A stretch of 64,000 nucleotides of DNA from Panopea generosa (Eukaryota; Mollusca; Bivalvia; Adapedonta; Hiatellidae), in the NCBI GenBank assembly GCA_029582155.1, contig CM055896.1:30991609-31055608 (forward strand). Reading direction: 5' to 3'. The notes beneath the pieces were generated by a model that was not told where the DNA came from, did no database searches, and saw only the letters and a program-made list of their open reading frames with translations. Positions 1 to 10,799 of this stretch are shown here, piece after piece. Position 1 is the first letter of the stretch. Each line of letters starts with the position of its first letter. The position numbers and the translations under genes were made by a program.

Positions 1-97
1 ATGAAATCAATATAATTTAAATTTTATAAAATATCTGTACTCTTTGTTACATGTATTTTAATAGATAGTATTTTCACTATACATAATTTATTTATAG

Positions 98-157
98 TTC
101 CCCATGAAAATTATGCAACAGAAGAAGTTACGCAACTCTGTGAAGAAACTAGTGAAG
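98..157 (+). CDS. Penultimate exon of the plus-strand gene
   Basis: This 60-base exon has phase 1 at both ends, lies between a TATAG acceptor and a GTAAAC donor, and encodes a peptide reading PHENYATEEV and then LCEETSE. There is no stop in the used frame. Confidence 0.55.
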
Positions 158-1212
158 GTAAACATATTTGTTACTAATACGAAATTAATGAGAATAAAGA
201 ATAAATTTTATTGTGTAAACAGGAAAATACTTTGAAATAAAATTTAATGTAATTCAACATAAATAGAACTTAATATTCATACTATACATTTCCGACTAAA
301 TACAGCACCATGAGTATGATTACCCTCCCAGTTTGATATTATATCATTGCAAGAGGGTCACAATGAGTATAAATCGCCCACCTGTAGTGCAGTATACCAT
401 ACTAAAGAAGGCGGATACTACTTCAGACATTAACAAGATTACATTATAGATATATAATTACTGTATTTCGCAAAATTCAAATAGTTCAAATAAGGATGAT
501 TGAATTGTCGTAACACGGCCATTGATCGTCCGATTTGAACAGTACAAAACTTTCTCCATAGTATCATGAAATAATGCTGCACACAAAGGCAAATAAAGCA
601 AAATTTTATAATTAAGAGCCACAATACATACATAGCTCTCCGAATTGACTTGTTCAAACCTTGTCCGAGGTCTTATGGTATACAACTACAACTACAATGA
701 AACATATTCAGGTGATGGGGAACGCATTTGATTTTGTTGTGATTCGTAACCTAAACATTATTTATCATATTTGGCCTGTTAAAGTGTTGTTTTTTTCTGA
801 GATATTATATTTTATATATATTCACATACTTTTTAACAATTCAAGGTATTTATATAACTCTGACATAAAATATTTGATTAAGTCAGTTCAATACGTTTCC
901 TTGATACTGTAATTATAATTACTTTGCAAGTTTAAAATGCGAGGGCTAGAGTGCACATAACCAAATGTTAACAGACAGAACAATGCGATCTGAATAGCTC
1001 ACTTGAGTTTTGTATAATACAGAAACAGTTATATGATACTAAATGTCCATATAGTGTTATGCATTTATGCCACTGTTAACCTAACATTCACATTACTTTT
1101 TTCAGAGTTTACTTTGAAAGAATATCCATATTTTGTCGATATGGACATGTGGATATCAGTGCGTCCCTCAACAGACACAGACGGTGATAAGTGGATAGAG
1201 GAAGTAACTTAG
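98..1212 (+). CDS. 3' end of an unidentified plus-strand gene (last two coding exons)
   Basis: Two exons that splice in frame are visible: 98-157 and 1106-1212. The first follows a TTTATAG acceptor and ends at a GTAAAC donor. The second follows a pyrimidine-rich TTTTTTCAG acceptor and ends with TAG at 1210-1212. Joined through a phase 1 intron they encode about 54 C-terminal residues, acidic and with several tyrosines (ENYATEEV, LKEYPYFVDMDMW, ending KWIEEVT). I do not recognise the family. The 5' part lies outside the window. Two AATAAA signals follow within about 180 bases of the stop. The gene converges with the minus-strand receptor fragment at 4.1-6.9 kb. Splice and frame agreement supports it; the product is unknown. 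Confidence 0.6.
1106..1212 (+). CDS. Terminal coding exon of the plus-strand gene
   Basis: This 107-base exon starts after TTTTTTCAG and ends in TAG. It completes the split Glu codon left by the exon at 98-157 and encodes 34 residues, starting FTLKEYPYF and ending IEEVT. Confidence 0.6.
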
Positions 1213-1343
1213 ACCAAAAAGAAGATGATTAATTTTAAATGGCTATTCAATAGAGAGGGGATATATGTTGACTGGTAGTGGTGTAATGACCAAAAGGTTG
1301 AAAGTGCAATGTACCAGATATAATGGCATCATTTAATTATTCT

Positions 1344-1349
1344 AATAAA
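1344..1349 (+). terminator. AATAAA polyadenylation signal
   Basis: AATAAA lies about 130 bases after the TAG of the plus-strand gene. A second AATAAA at 1383-1388 could serve instead. Confidence 0.45.
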
Positions 1350-1382
1350 AATGTTATACCAAAAGAACTAAAATTAAGATTA

Positions 1383-1388
1383 AATAAA
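1383..1388 (+). terminator. Second AATAAA polyadenylation signal
   Basis: This AATAAA lies about 170 bases after the stop codon at 1210-1212 and is an alternative 3' end for the same gene. Confidence 0.4.
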
Positions 1389-1399
1389 TATGGCTTTAT

Positions 1400-3110
1400 T
1401 AAATGATTTTACAAAAAGAATCGTTATTTTGAAGTATATACACGTTGTCTATCCCGTCTCTACAATTGATAAAGGGGATTGGGCTAGCTAAATGCTAGTC
1501 ATAAGCTCATTTTTCCAAAGAACCAAATGGATTTTACGATCGCTTTTCACAAGTCCATTTCAATATATATATGACTTTTATTACTCTGAGACTCGTGTGA
1601 TGTACCCAACGTAATGTTAAAGCAGCGTTGGATAATATTATAGCAAAGTCCTAATTGATGATGTAATATAAACAAGCACTTAACATAGTTCATAATGAAT
1701 ACTTATCCCTCTTCACATTTGCAGTTATTTTGTTCAAATGACCTGGCTATAAATGTTTGTAATTTTATTGATAGGCAAGGAACTGTTTGAATATGATTTA
1801 AACTATGTTGTATTTTGTTATATCCAATAGAACAAATAATATATCTGAATGTAATGCATAACATGTCTTTTAGCTATAGTATGAAATAAAATTGTTATAT
1901 ATTACATTGTTTATTTCGTAAATTATTCCTTGAAGAATTACATTCTTTCTTTAAATCTGCTATTCTATACATGTATAAATTTTGATTGCAAAGCAGACTG
2001 CACTTAAAAGTACCCAATCCTCCAAAGTCTTTGTACCATTTTAAATTTCAACCACCAATATGGTGGTCCATTTATTCAACATGTTATAGGTGTATGAGGA
2101 CCAGGATGTAATACAAAAGAAGTATATATGATTATGTTGTAATAGAGTAAACCATGTTTTCATTTCATTTATCATTCAAATAAGCTATTGTTTTTTCTTC
2201 TTTTCACCCTTTTTTCTTATGTGTAGTGTTATCTAAAACAATATTTCTGAAGTTTTTTAATCACATAATTTAGATATGTATTATACTTAAGCATAAGACA
2301 AAATAAATATTTTGTATCGGTTGTTTCCAGTTTACATTCTTTTCTTATACATATATGGAGAGACAAAGATTTATTTATTTATTTTATTTATAAATTGTAT
2401 CTATGTATCGTACATGTATGAAACATAACACAAAGATTTTTGCAAAATGTGTTTCATTGCAAGATGGATTAACATACAAGGAAAACTCGGCATTATTGTG
2501 ATTTTGAAAAATCTATTTGAGTTCCAATCAAGTGTATATATGTTGTTTTAAATATATTCTTTTTTTTCATTTTTTCCCCTACTTCAAAGTTTAATTAATT
2601 ATTGTGTATGATATATAAACTGAGAGTATGAGCATAAATCAAATATATTAAAATAATATTCTATTTGCACTTAACTCCATCGAACCAGTAACTCTGGTCA
2701 TTATGGCATTAGTTCTTAATTTTAGCAGATAGATTGATATCAAAAAAATAGATAGTATCAAAACAAAAACCTCCATATCAATTTATATTATCTGTTGATA
2801 TCATTTGTAACCAATATTGTTTCAGTATGATCTATTCATTAGAAGCTACTTTATATTCATTCAAATCAAACAGCTTTATTTGATCCATGCATCGTGCATT
2901 TGGATTTTTTGTTTGATTTATATTATCATATTACAGGGAAAGTATCCTACTAATTTTGTGCTAGGATAGTATTTGTTAATATTTTCGTTTATATATTAAA
3001 AGGTCGTCGTACCTTTTTGCTGCATTCCGTCCCTTGTTAACCTACTGAAACAGCTTGAGAAACAAAAATCAAATTAAAGAGCTCACAAAATTATCTTACA
3101 GATAAATGTG
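1400..3110. other. AT-rich intergenic stretch, nothing recognised
   Basis: No open frame with splice support, no tRNA-like head and no clear tandem repeat was seen. It is AT-rich sequence between the plus-strand gene end and the palindrome cluster at 3.1 kb. Confidence 0.5.
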
Positions 3111-3117
3111 ATGCTAC

Positions 3118-3306
3118 TGACTGAATTCAGCCAAGCATATTTTACAGAAGAACGATATGAAATGTATAAAATACTTTCCGTAGTTTTCATGATGTATTGT
3201 GAGATGCCCAATACTGACTGAATTCAGCCAGCAAGCAAAATGGTTTCCTTCAAAAGCAGAAGTTGCAAACTGACTTCTAAATATAAAGTTTGGCTGAATT
3301 CAGCCA
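3118..3306. repeat. Three spaced copies of a 16-bp palindrome (TGGCTGAATTCAGCCA)
   Basis: Copies lie at 3118-3133, 3215-3230 and 3291-3306. The third is a perfect palindrome; the first two differ at one base (TGACTGAATTCAGCCA). Spacings are 97 and 76 bases and the sequence between them differs, so this is not a simple tandem repeat. Confidence 0.6.
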
Positions 3307-3409
3307 GTGAAGAGCTGGAATGGCAAATATCGATTTTATACGCGAGAACAGAAGTTACAAATATCAATAGTTTTGACCTTTTCAGAAAAGGGTCAATCTG
3401 AATCAGAAC

Positions 3410-3660
3410 GTGTTATGTGTTGTTTCCCTTTTATATACTTTCAGAGCATTAAACAACAACCTGCTGGCCACTTTTGCTCGTTCCCTTCACAAGAATATTT
3501 TGGCTAAAATTGACAGTTTAAATATGTCAAACTAAGTTCGGGCAGATTATCTTAAGAAAATACTGTCATTCGGTCGTATTGTTATTGCTCTGACGACCAC
3601 CGGTCTCATACGCCTGTCGTATCTGTACCCAAACTACCCTCTTGTAAACGCCAGAGTTAG
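3410..3660 (+). repeat. Dispersed repeat, copy 1
   Basis: About 240 bases are near-identical to 9911-10229 in the same orientation, including TTTATATACTTTCAGAGC and CTGACGACCACCGGTCTC. Copy 2 has about 70 extra bases after GTCATTCGGTC. No coding content or terminal inverted repeats were recognised. With copy 2 it brackets the partial receptor copy at 4.1-6.9 kb. Confidence 0.75.
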
Positions 3661-4120
3661 GGTCTAATCGACAAAGTCTGTGGTGAAATGTAGATAATAA
3701 AGATACTGCACGAATATATGGATACAAACCAACATAACGTGAACCCTCCATTTGGTTATACGTTTAATCTGAAGCTGAAAATGACTTCGCATATCAGCTA
3801 ATTTTGATGTCATTTATATTGTTTATAAGTAAAGCAAAATAAGATATCAAAAAAAGATAAAATTTTAACGGATTAAACTGAAATTGCAGTTCAATACATG
3901 TATATACTTCAGAGAATATAGGTAAATTAAATACACTATCAAACATAGTGTATATTATTGATTTTGATATGTTAGTTAAGGTATGAACCGAATTGGTGAA
4001 GCTTCATGGCTAGTAATCAAACAAAATAATAATCTGACAAGCTGAAATCGTCGATATTGTGTACAATATTTTTAAATTGTCTTTAAATTATGTTATGAAC
4101 TGTTAATGTGAAACATTTAC

Positions 4121-4258
4121 TTTCAATATAAGTGTCACCACTCCAACCTGGCGCACAGCCTCTTGAGCATAAACCATTATTCTTCTGACATGGAAAACGG
4201 TCTTTACAACTTCCACATGTTTCTTTACATTTTGAGCCATATGTTCCATTACCGCATG
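4121..4258 (-). pseudogene. EGF-like exon (equivalent of main exon 8)
   Basis: This 138-base segment is the same length as main exon 8, with a TTTGTAG acceptor and GTAAAT donor. It encodes CGNGTYGSKCKETCGSC through GCAPGWSGDTYIE. Seven of eight expected cysteines are present; the last is replaced by Tyr (GDTY where main has GQTC). Confidence 0.7.
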
Positions 4259-4478
4259 CTACAAATACAAACACTGAGCTATAGGTGTTGTGTCTTTATT
4301 TGATATGAATTAATTGAATAGGCAGACAAGTCCTTGCAAATTATCTGTTCATTGATGTATACATGTAGATTCCTTCGATGTTTGACAATAACAATATCAT
4401 ATTTATATACATTTTGATACTTTTTATTACAGCGTATTCGAAGATGACTCTATATTAAGTAAAAACAATTGTAAATAC

Positions 4479-4561
4479 CTGTTTTACATGTACGCTTCTG
4501 TGTTGATACAGTTCCTACAAAGAAAAAATCATAATCTGGACCCCATCTACCAGATGTACAT
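4479..4561 (-). pseudogene. Truncated EGF exon remnant (equivalent of main exon 7)
   Basis: The frame reads CTSGRWGP and ends KRTCKTG before a GTATTT donor, matching only the two ends of main exon 7 (CNASRWGI and TACESG); the middle is missing. The acceptor AG is lost (ACAAAA where main has ACAGAA). A fallback acceptor, TTTTTTCTTTGTAG, would define an in-phase 36-base mini-exon at 4479-4514. Confidence 0.55.
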
Positions 4562-4725
4562 TTTGTTAATTAGCTCATATAAATGCCAGCACCACAATGT
4601 GATAAAATATATGCAAATATGTATTATATCATATATATCATTTTACTTGGTGTAATTATAACATGAATAACAACATGAATACATTGCTCAGTTTTGATTA
4701 CTATACTTGATAAATGTCAACATAC

Positions 4726-4911
4726 CCCCGAATATTTCAACTTCACATACTATAAGCTTCACAAATTGTTCCGGACTATACAGTCTCAGGTTACGTGCTT
4801 GTATAAATAAGGTGAGGTTTCGTGTTGGAGAAGTCTTCCCTGTGTCATCATGAACTGTTATCCATGTGTCACTAGAATCATTTCTAGCTTGCATTTGGAA
4901 GTTCAATAACC
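4726..4911 (-). pseudogene. F5/8-type domain second half (equivalent of main exon 6)
   Basis: It encodes LLNFQMQARNDSSDTW through LIVCEVEIFGG with a GTATGT donor and phase 1 ends. The acceptor is a CAGCAG pair, so the exon could start at 4911 or 4914, adding or omitting one Ala without a frame change. Confidence 0.7.
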
Positions 4912-5551
4912 CTGCTGAAAAATGTTAAGCCGTAGCACAACATTGTAATGAGACATTTCTTGTATCAAAATAAAATTGATTTTAACGACAATTTACTTTT
5001 AATCTAACGTTAATTTAATATGTATCTAAATCATTTAGCATGAGCTGGATAATTTTTAAACAGCTACATAAATTTATTATTTTTATCATTGATATATTGT
5101 ATATAATACGGATTGTATTGTACAACATACGCAAATAATTGACATTTCTTTGTACAGTCATTCGGTTTTCAAACGAGTGTATAGAAGTACCGATACATAT
5201 AGTTCGAAAATTCAAATTTCATTGGTTACAACATGTTTCTGTAAAATATAACTTTAGACGTTTATGTTATTTACTTGCTTCGGGCTTCTTAGAAATTTAT
5301 TGTATGTTAGAATTGAAGTTAGTAATACGAAACTAGATTTTCGCTGTAGGCGTCCTTCTGGAATCACTTCGTTCATGCATTCTTCTTTTGTAATAGTATG
5401 GTATTAAACTATCTCCGATTAATGCCAAACCATAATACTAATACTACTGATTAAATAGTAATTAATAAAGTTTTGACATTTACATCTGAAAGCCCAATTG
5501 AAAATTCCACGAAATACTTAAGAAACATATGTACACACGTGTAATGCTTAC

Positions 5552-5755
5552 CATCTGTATATGTTGTAATGTGTACAGCTTGTATACTCATTATATGGCC
5601 AAGGTCAATACTCCACCATGGTTGGTTTTGTTGCTCTGTAGCGCTACATTCATTAGGAGAATGTCCAATCACACCATCTACCGTTAATGCGGATACGGAA
5701 TCAGATCCGCCGTATGTACTTTGACGTGTTTGCTTACCAAAAGCCAAATTCTTTC
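5552..5755 (-). pseudogene. F5/8-type domain first half (equivalent of main exon 5)
   Basis: Acceptor TATTTAAG and donor GTAAGC are intact and both ends are phase 1. It encodes NLAFGKQTRQST, then VDGVIGHSPNECSA, then PWWSIDLGHIMSIQAVHI, the start of a fucolectin-like domain. It aligns along its length with main exon 5 ([19 protein letters not shown]). Confidence 0.75.
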
Positions 5756-6634
5756 CTTAAATATATTATTTGGAAAGGCTAACTAAAGGAACAGTTACTG
5801 TAGAGATAGGACATTTTTTAATAAGCTAATATATCTTGCGAAAATGCTGAAAATAAACAGCACAATAAAAGAAACTCAAAATCGAACATACTGTTGTTGT
5901 TATCGCATTGCCTATTCTTTAAACAAAAGCGACATGTATGTTGAACATATTAAGTTCCAATTAAAATTGCTAATTTTGACTTAACTTTGAATGTACACAA
6001 CAAACATTACGCAATGATACGTTTGCACTGACGCATGTTTGATATACATGTATATATATACACATGTATATAATTTCATCAAGTCTACATATTTGGAATG
6101 AGCTATGTTGAACAACAAAGAACAAATAATAGAGTTACAAAACTATAGCTAATAATCTATAAACCTTAGACATAAATACATACATTGTGCCATTGCTATA
6201 ACACATCATATCAAAATGTCATTATTCAAGAACGATTATATTGGATACTAAATAGGTTTACTAAAATAAAAGTATGCAACTTTAATAGTTAAATTTAATA
6301 TTGTTTTCCCACATTACTTCTTTTTAATGAAAAAACAACACAGTGACAAATAAAACATAGAATATTATTTATTGAAATACTTGATCAACTTATATATTTG
6401 CTGCAAATAAATGGTGTTTCTATTACCAATCTTTATAAGTGAACATATTTAATATTTCTTTATGAAAATACCCTTTTTATAGGGTTTGCTTCTCTTAGAT
6501 ATAGTTCATTGCTATACATTATGTACAGTATTAATACATATTCAAGTGGTTTTGTTCTGTATTTTTGTGAATGTATTGTATTTATTGGCGTCATGTACTA
6601 TGTTTATAGAGAAATTCAATGAAAAATGTGTTTC

Positions 6635-6859
6635 CTCCATAAACCCTGAAATCACATATGACAAGTTGTTTTGGTTTACCCTCTAAACTGACCCTGACTT
6701 GGTTTTCCATCAGTGGCTGGTTACATGTCACTTCTATTGTTTTACTGGCTGGGATCATACCAGAATAAGAATAACACGTATGTTGGCTGGTAACTGATGA
6801 TGAATTGGGTGGTCTGCTGTTGTCGTTTTCGACAGTTATTTTAACCGTTTTGAAATTTA
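6635..6859 (-). pseudogene. F5/8-type domain half (equivalent of main exon 4), donor lost
   Basis: The segment starts after TTTCAG and is phase 1. It encodes the C-terminal half of a discoidin-like domain with the landmarks CYSYSGM, IEVTCNQPL and QLVICDFRVYGG. It matches main exon 4 closely ([21 protein letters not shown]). The position of the 5' splice site reads GGAG then GAAACA, so the GT is missing; reading through reaches a stop after about 15 codons. Confidence 0.7.
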
Positions 6860-6899
6860 CTGAAACCAGATATCAAACTGATAAACAAAATACATACAA

Positions 6900-9700
6900 A
6901 ACAAAAAAAAAATAAAACCTTTGAATATGTAATTATTAACGGAGTCGTTTACTCCTATGGATACTTGACTACTGTTTATAAATAGTTTAAAGTCTATTCT
7001 AACGAAATACTTGAAGCCGCCATTACTACGCACAAAATTGTGACAGTAGCACTACAAAAATTTCATTAACGAAGGACATATATTGCCGAAATCACAAACT
7101 CAACATCGAAAGACAAACAGTATACAGATAATTGTTTATGATATTAATATCTCTGTTTCAAAATAAAACAAAATATTATAAAGCCTTAATAAGTGCCGAA
7201 ACTAAGCCTCGTATATATTGAGTTTGGCTATATGGACCGAAAGGTCGCAAGAAAAAAAAACTCGTTACTGTTAAAAACGAGGACTAGTACGGCATATCAG
7301 AGTTTTTTTAGAACCATTTAACTATATTACCATCAATGCTCAACCTATATTGTGATGCCTACAAACGAAAATTTCCCTTTGTTTTGATTTTGTCAGGTGA
7401 TTTCTTTCTTCTGTTACACTGCACTATGCAACTATTATCACATTCATGTTACAATACGTATATTACACAAATTGTGCCAAAATCTCAAGTATGTGCAATA
7501 TTGATATAAAGCAAACCGAGTCGATGATTTTGATCTGGTACAGAGTCCGCAACTTCAGATTGGTTCAAAGAATTGAAACCTAATTGTGTCCTATTTTGAG
7601 GATCACAGACGGTCCACACCTCCCTGATCAGTCTGATCCCATTATCAAGTCAAACCTGATTACTGAACTGCATGCAGGTTATTTAAATAGGAAATGTATG
7701 TTCAGTGTGTGCCATCATACCTGAATGATTTAACGGTTCTGAAATTCTAACAAACGAAAAATTATTATAATTTTGTTTTCGGAATATACATTGATTTACC
7801 ATGGGCAACAACAAATTAATTAAATACGTTTTATTATTATAAAAAAATATAGTTTTACTGTTATAAAATTAATTTGTGTAAGAATGACCATTTTTATCAG
7901 TGACAATTAATAGTTACTAAAATAAACTCGAAAAACACATGAACACATTTTTGTGTAATGTCCATGGTAACGGTGAATTCTATACAAAGGACAAATTTAG
8001 AAATCCGTTGGATCATGAAGATACAGTGAATTGATATGCATTTTATTACATAAAGGGAGTTTATATAGCATGTGAGTAGTCATGAATCATTAACTGGATC
8101 GTACTCATATAAAGCTATAAGTTCATGTATGTAAATTTGACCACCCTGTCCAGATGTGTTGCATGTAATTCCATAGCATATAAGTCATGGTCGACACCAA
8201 ATTTATTGGTTTGGCAGAGGCCTTGATATTGTATCTATGGTTTGCATTGTAGCTAGGCGCACTTGCCGTAGTCTGGTCTGTACATTTATGTCTTGGTTAT
8301 TCACAAATAATTATCTCCATATATATATTATGCATTGTGAATGAGCATTTGAAAATATCCCAAAAAATCGTAAATTGTGAATTTATTGTGAATTTAATTA
8401 CCTCCCTTTATATATATAACTTGGTAAGTATGACAGGATATGTCAATAGCTTTAATTGTACAATTAAGTGTTTGATATGTTTTGTCCCACACCCCAACCA
8501 CCGTATTTTTCAAGTAATATAAAAATAGTTTCACTCACATACAGGCACACACATGGTAAAATAACATATATTTTCTCTTGAGCATTTAAGCCAACATAAC
8601 GGTTTTGTGTTTTTGATAAAAAACTTTTTCATAAAATATGTTGCTTATATTTTGGAAACAAGATTAATGCTACATGTTATAATTCTTATATTTTTACATT
8701 TCTTTAATAATTTTTCTCTGGATTTAATACTCTCTGTTCCAAAGTAAACTTGACAAAATGTTAAAAACATTAGATTTCAACCATAAAATACTTTTGTAAC
8801 GAATAGAACGTTTTCGAAGATTTTCACAAAAAGGATAGTGTACTTATTTTAACTACACATGGTAGGAATATAAGTTATTCAAAGACGCATAAAGAAGTAA
8901 CTTTGATATGGATGATGACAATTCTATGTCAAACATATAAAAATATGTTTGATTAATTGATTTACAATCGGAGACATATAAGAAAAAAATATCATAAAAC
9001 AAAATAATTTGCAAATCCATTCGTTTGACGCAAAAATCACAAACTGTGTTAGCTCAAAAGGACCTGTGTTGGCCAAATTTGGATGATAACTCAAAATGTG
9101 CCATCTAAACTTTAACCACATATCGGTTATTGTATAATATGTTCAATTAGGAATTATGTTTATCAAACAATTTTAGATGTATTGACAAGAAAAGATAAAT
9201 GTATTTTAAACTATGCATTAATGTTGTTTGGTTATGTTTAAAGTTGGACATATTACAGAAACAGTTACGTTTATAATAGCAATAGTCAGCACTTTTGAAT
9301 CATTACAGTAATAAATGCATTATATAAACATACATAATATAACTGAATACAAGTGATGGAACTGGTAAAGTAAAAATAAACAAAAACAGAGTGTCATTGA
9401 CTGTTTCTGTAATGTATTCTTTAGAGTTATTCAGATTAATTTTGTGGAAAATATGTTCTTATAAAATTGCGAATGTTGCGAGTAACTAAACATGCAGCTT
9501 CACGAAAACATAGAAACATGTTGTCAGTTAGCTCAATAGTGTTTGTTGCAAAGTTTTGATTATTTTAACAATACTTAATATTCAATGTACAGTTTAAAAA
9601 TAATATATATATCGAGAGCTAAATGCAAAAGTAGTCAAGCTCAATATAATCAAAATATGCACGAGAGTAGATTACGCAAGCCTTCTATATCGATCCATTG
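6900..9700. other. Intergenic stretch, nothing recognised
   Basis: The minus strand was checked for the missing 5' exons of the partial receptor copy (PWWR-type F5/8 start, first EGF, signal peptide) and none was seen. Plus-strand open frames here lack splice or family support. Confidence 0.45.
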
Positions 9701-9707
9701 GTGCAAA

Positions 9708-9750
9708 AAGGTACCAAGTGCCTTCTTATTTTATACACACTTGGTACCTT
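9708..9750. repeat. 13-bp inverted repeat (hairpin)
   Basis: AAGGTACCAAGTG at 9708-9720 is matched by its exact reverse complement at 9738-9750, with a 17-base loop. Function unknown. Confidence 0.55.
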
Positions 9751-9910
9751 ATTGCACTTATGATTACGATAAGCTCTTTAAATATTCTGCTAGTATCTCG
9801 AGAACAGCATATATTTCATTATATGTATAAAAAATATGTAACCCATTTTTATATTAAGTCAAACGTGTATAAGCGGGAACCTCTATTAAGTAGTCACTTG
9901 TATTAAACAG

Positions 9911-10229
9911 ACACATGTGTTGTTTCCCTTTTATATACTTTCAGAGCATTAAACAACAACCTGCTGGCCACTTTTGCTCGTTCCCTTCACAAGAATATTT
10001 TGGCTAAAATTGACAGTTTAAATATGTCAAACTAAGTTCGGGCAGATTATCTTAAGACAATACTGTCATTCGGTCATTAACCTTCGTTTTTTAAAAACTA
10101 GTGTGCCTCACCGTTCTTTTTTGTTGTTGTTTTTACATAATCTGATCGTATCGTTATTGCTCTGACGACCACCGGTCTCATACGCGTGTCGTATCTGTAC
10201 CCAAACTACCCTCTTGTAAACGCCATACC
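9911..10229 (+). repeat. Dispersed repeat, copy 2
   Basis: This is the second copy of the element at 3410-3660, same orientation, with about 70 extra bases (around 10076-10146) including a T-rich run. It is almost identical outside that insertion. Confidence 0.75.
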
Positions 10230-10670
10230 CTTATATATATGTCATTAGTATATTTAATTATTCTCAACTATAAACAAAACATATTGCAAAGAAAATCCAA
10301 TCAGGTACATGAATACTATCACCTGCAGTCATTAGTCGGCGTTGATCGTTAAACGTGATCTATGCAACTAGAATTGAGTATCGATACAATTTAAACAGAT
10401 AATAAACAATTTTATAAGTGTTGTCATAACTGATGTTTTACACAATATGCTAAATATTTATCATTTTGAGTTAGTATCAATATGAACTGATAGAAATAGC
10501 AAGTAAACTGACAAAAACTTCGAATACCTGAAGCCCATGCATTGAAGACGCATCATCTATGTATTGTAACATTGAAAACCAACTACCGTTCATTATATTT
10601 TACATTTTTCTTAACCTAAATGTATCACATTTCTTGAAATTGAAGGATATGTTTCTTTTTTCTCTTTCAG

Positions 10671-10734
10671 GAAAGAGGCCAAATCTATTTATGAACTTGT
10701 AAAGATTATTGGTACGTTAAGGAAAGAGAAATAG
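10671..10734 (+). CDS. Candidate plus-strand terminal exon
   Basis: A strong acceptor (TTTTTTCTCTTTCAG) is followed by 20 open codons, KEAKSIYELV then KIIGTLRKEK, and a TAG at 10732-10734. AATAAA follows at 10776-10781. An alternative donor (GTACGT) lies at 10712. No upstream partner exon was identified and the family is unknown, so this may be chance or a relic. Confidence 0.25.
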
Positions 10735-10799
10735 CATATATGCAAACCGGGGAACAAGAATTTTGTTATAAAAATAATAAATACTAATGATCCTCATTA

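Larger units (their letters stand above)
4121..6859 (-). pseudogene. Partial, probably defective copy of the receptor phosphatase ectodomain
   Basis: Five minus-strand segments match exons 4 to 8 of the main receptor gene in order: F5/8 first-domain C-terminal half (6635-6859), second F5/8 domain (5552-5755 and 4726-4911), a shortened EGF remnant (4479-4561) and an EGF module (4121-4258). Several features suggest decay. At the end of the first segment the bases expected to be GT after TATGGAG are GA. The third-from-last segment is followed by an EGF exon that lost its acceptor AG and much of its middle. The last EGF module has Tyr where its final Cys should be. No matching signal peptide, first EGF, membrane or phosphatase exons were found nearby. 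It lies about 10 kb downstream of the intact gene on the same strand. A living gene with altered splicing is possible but less likely. Confidence 0.7.
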
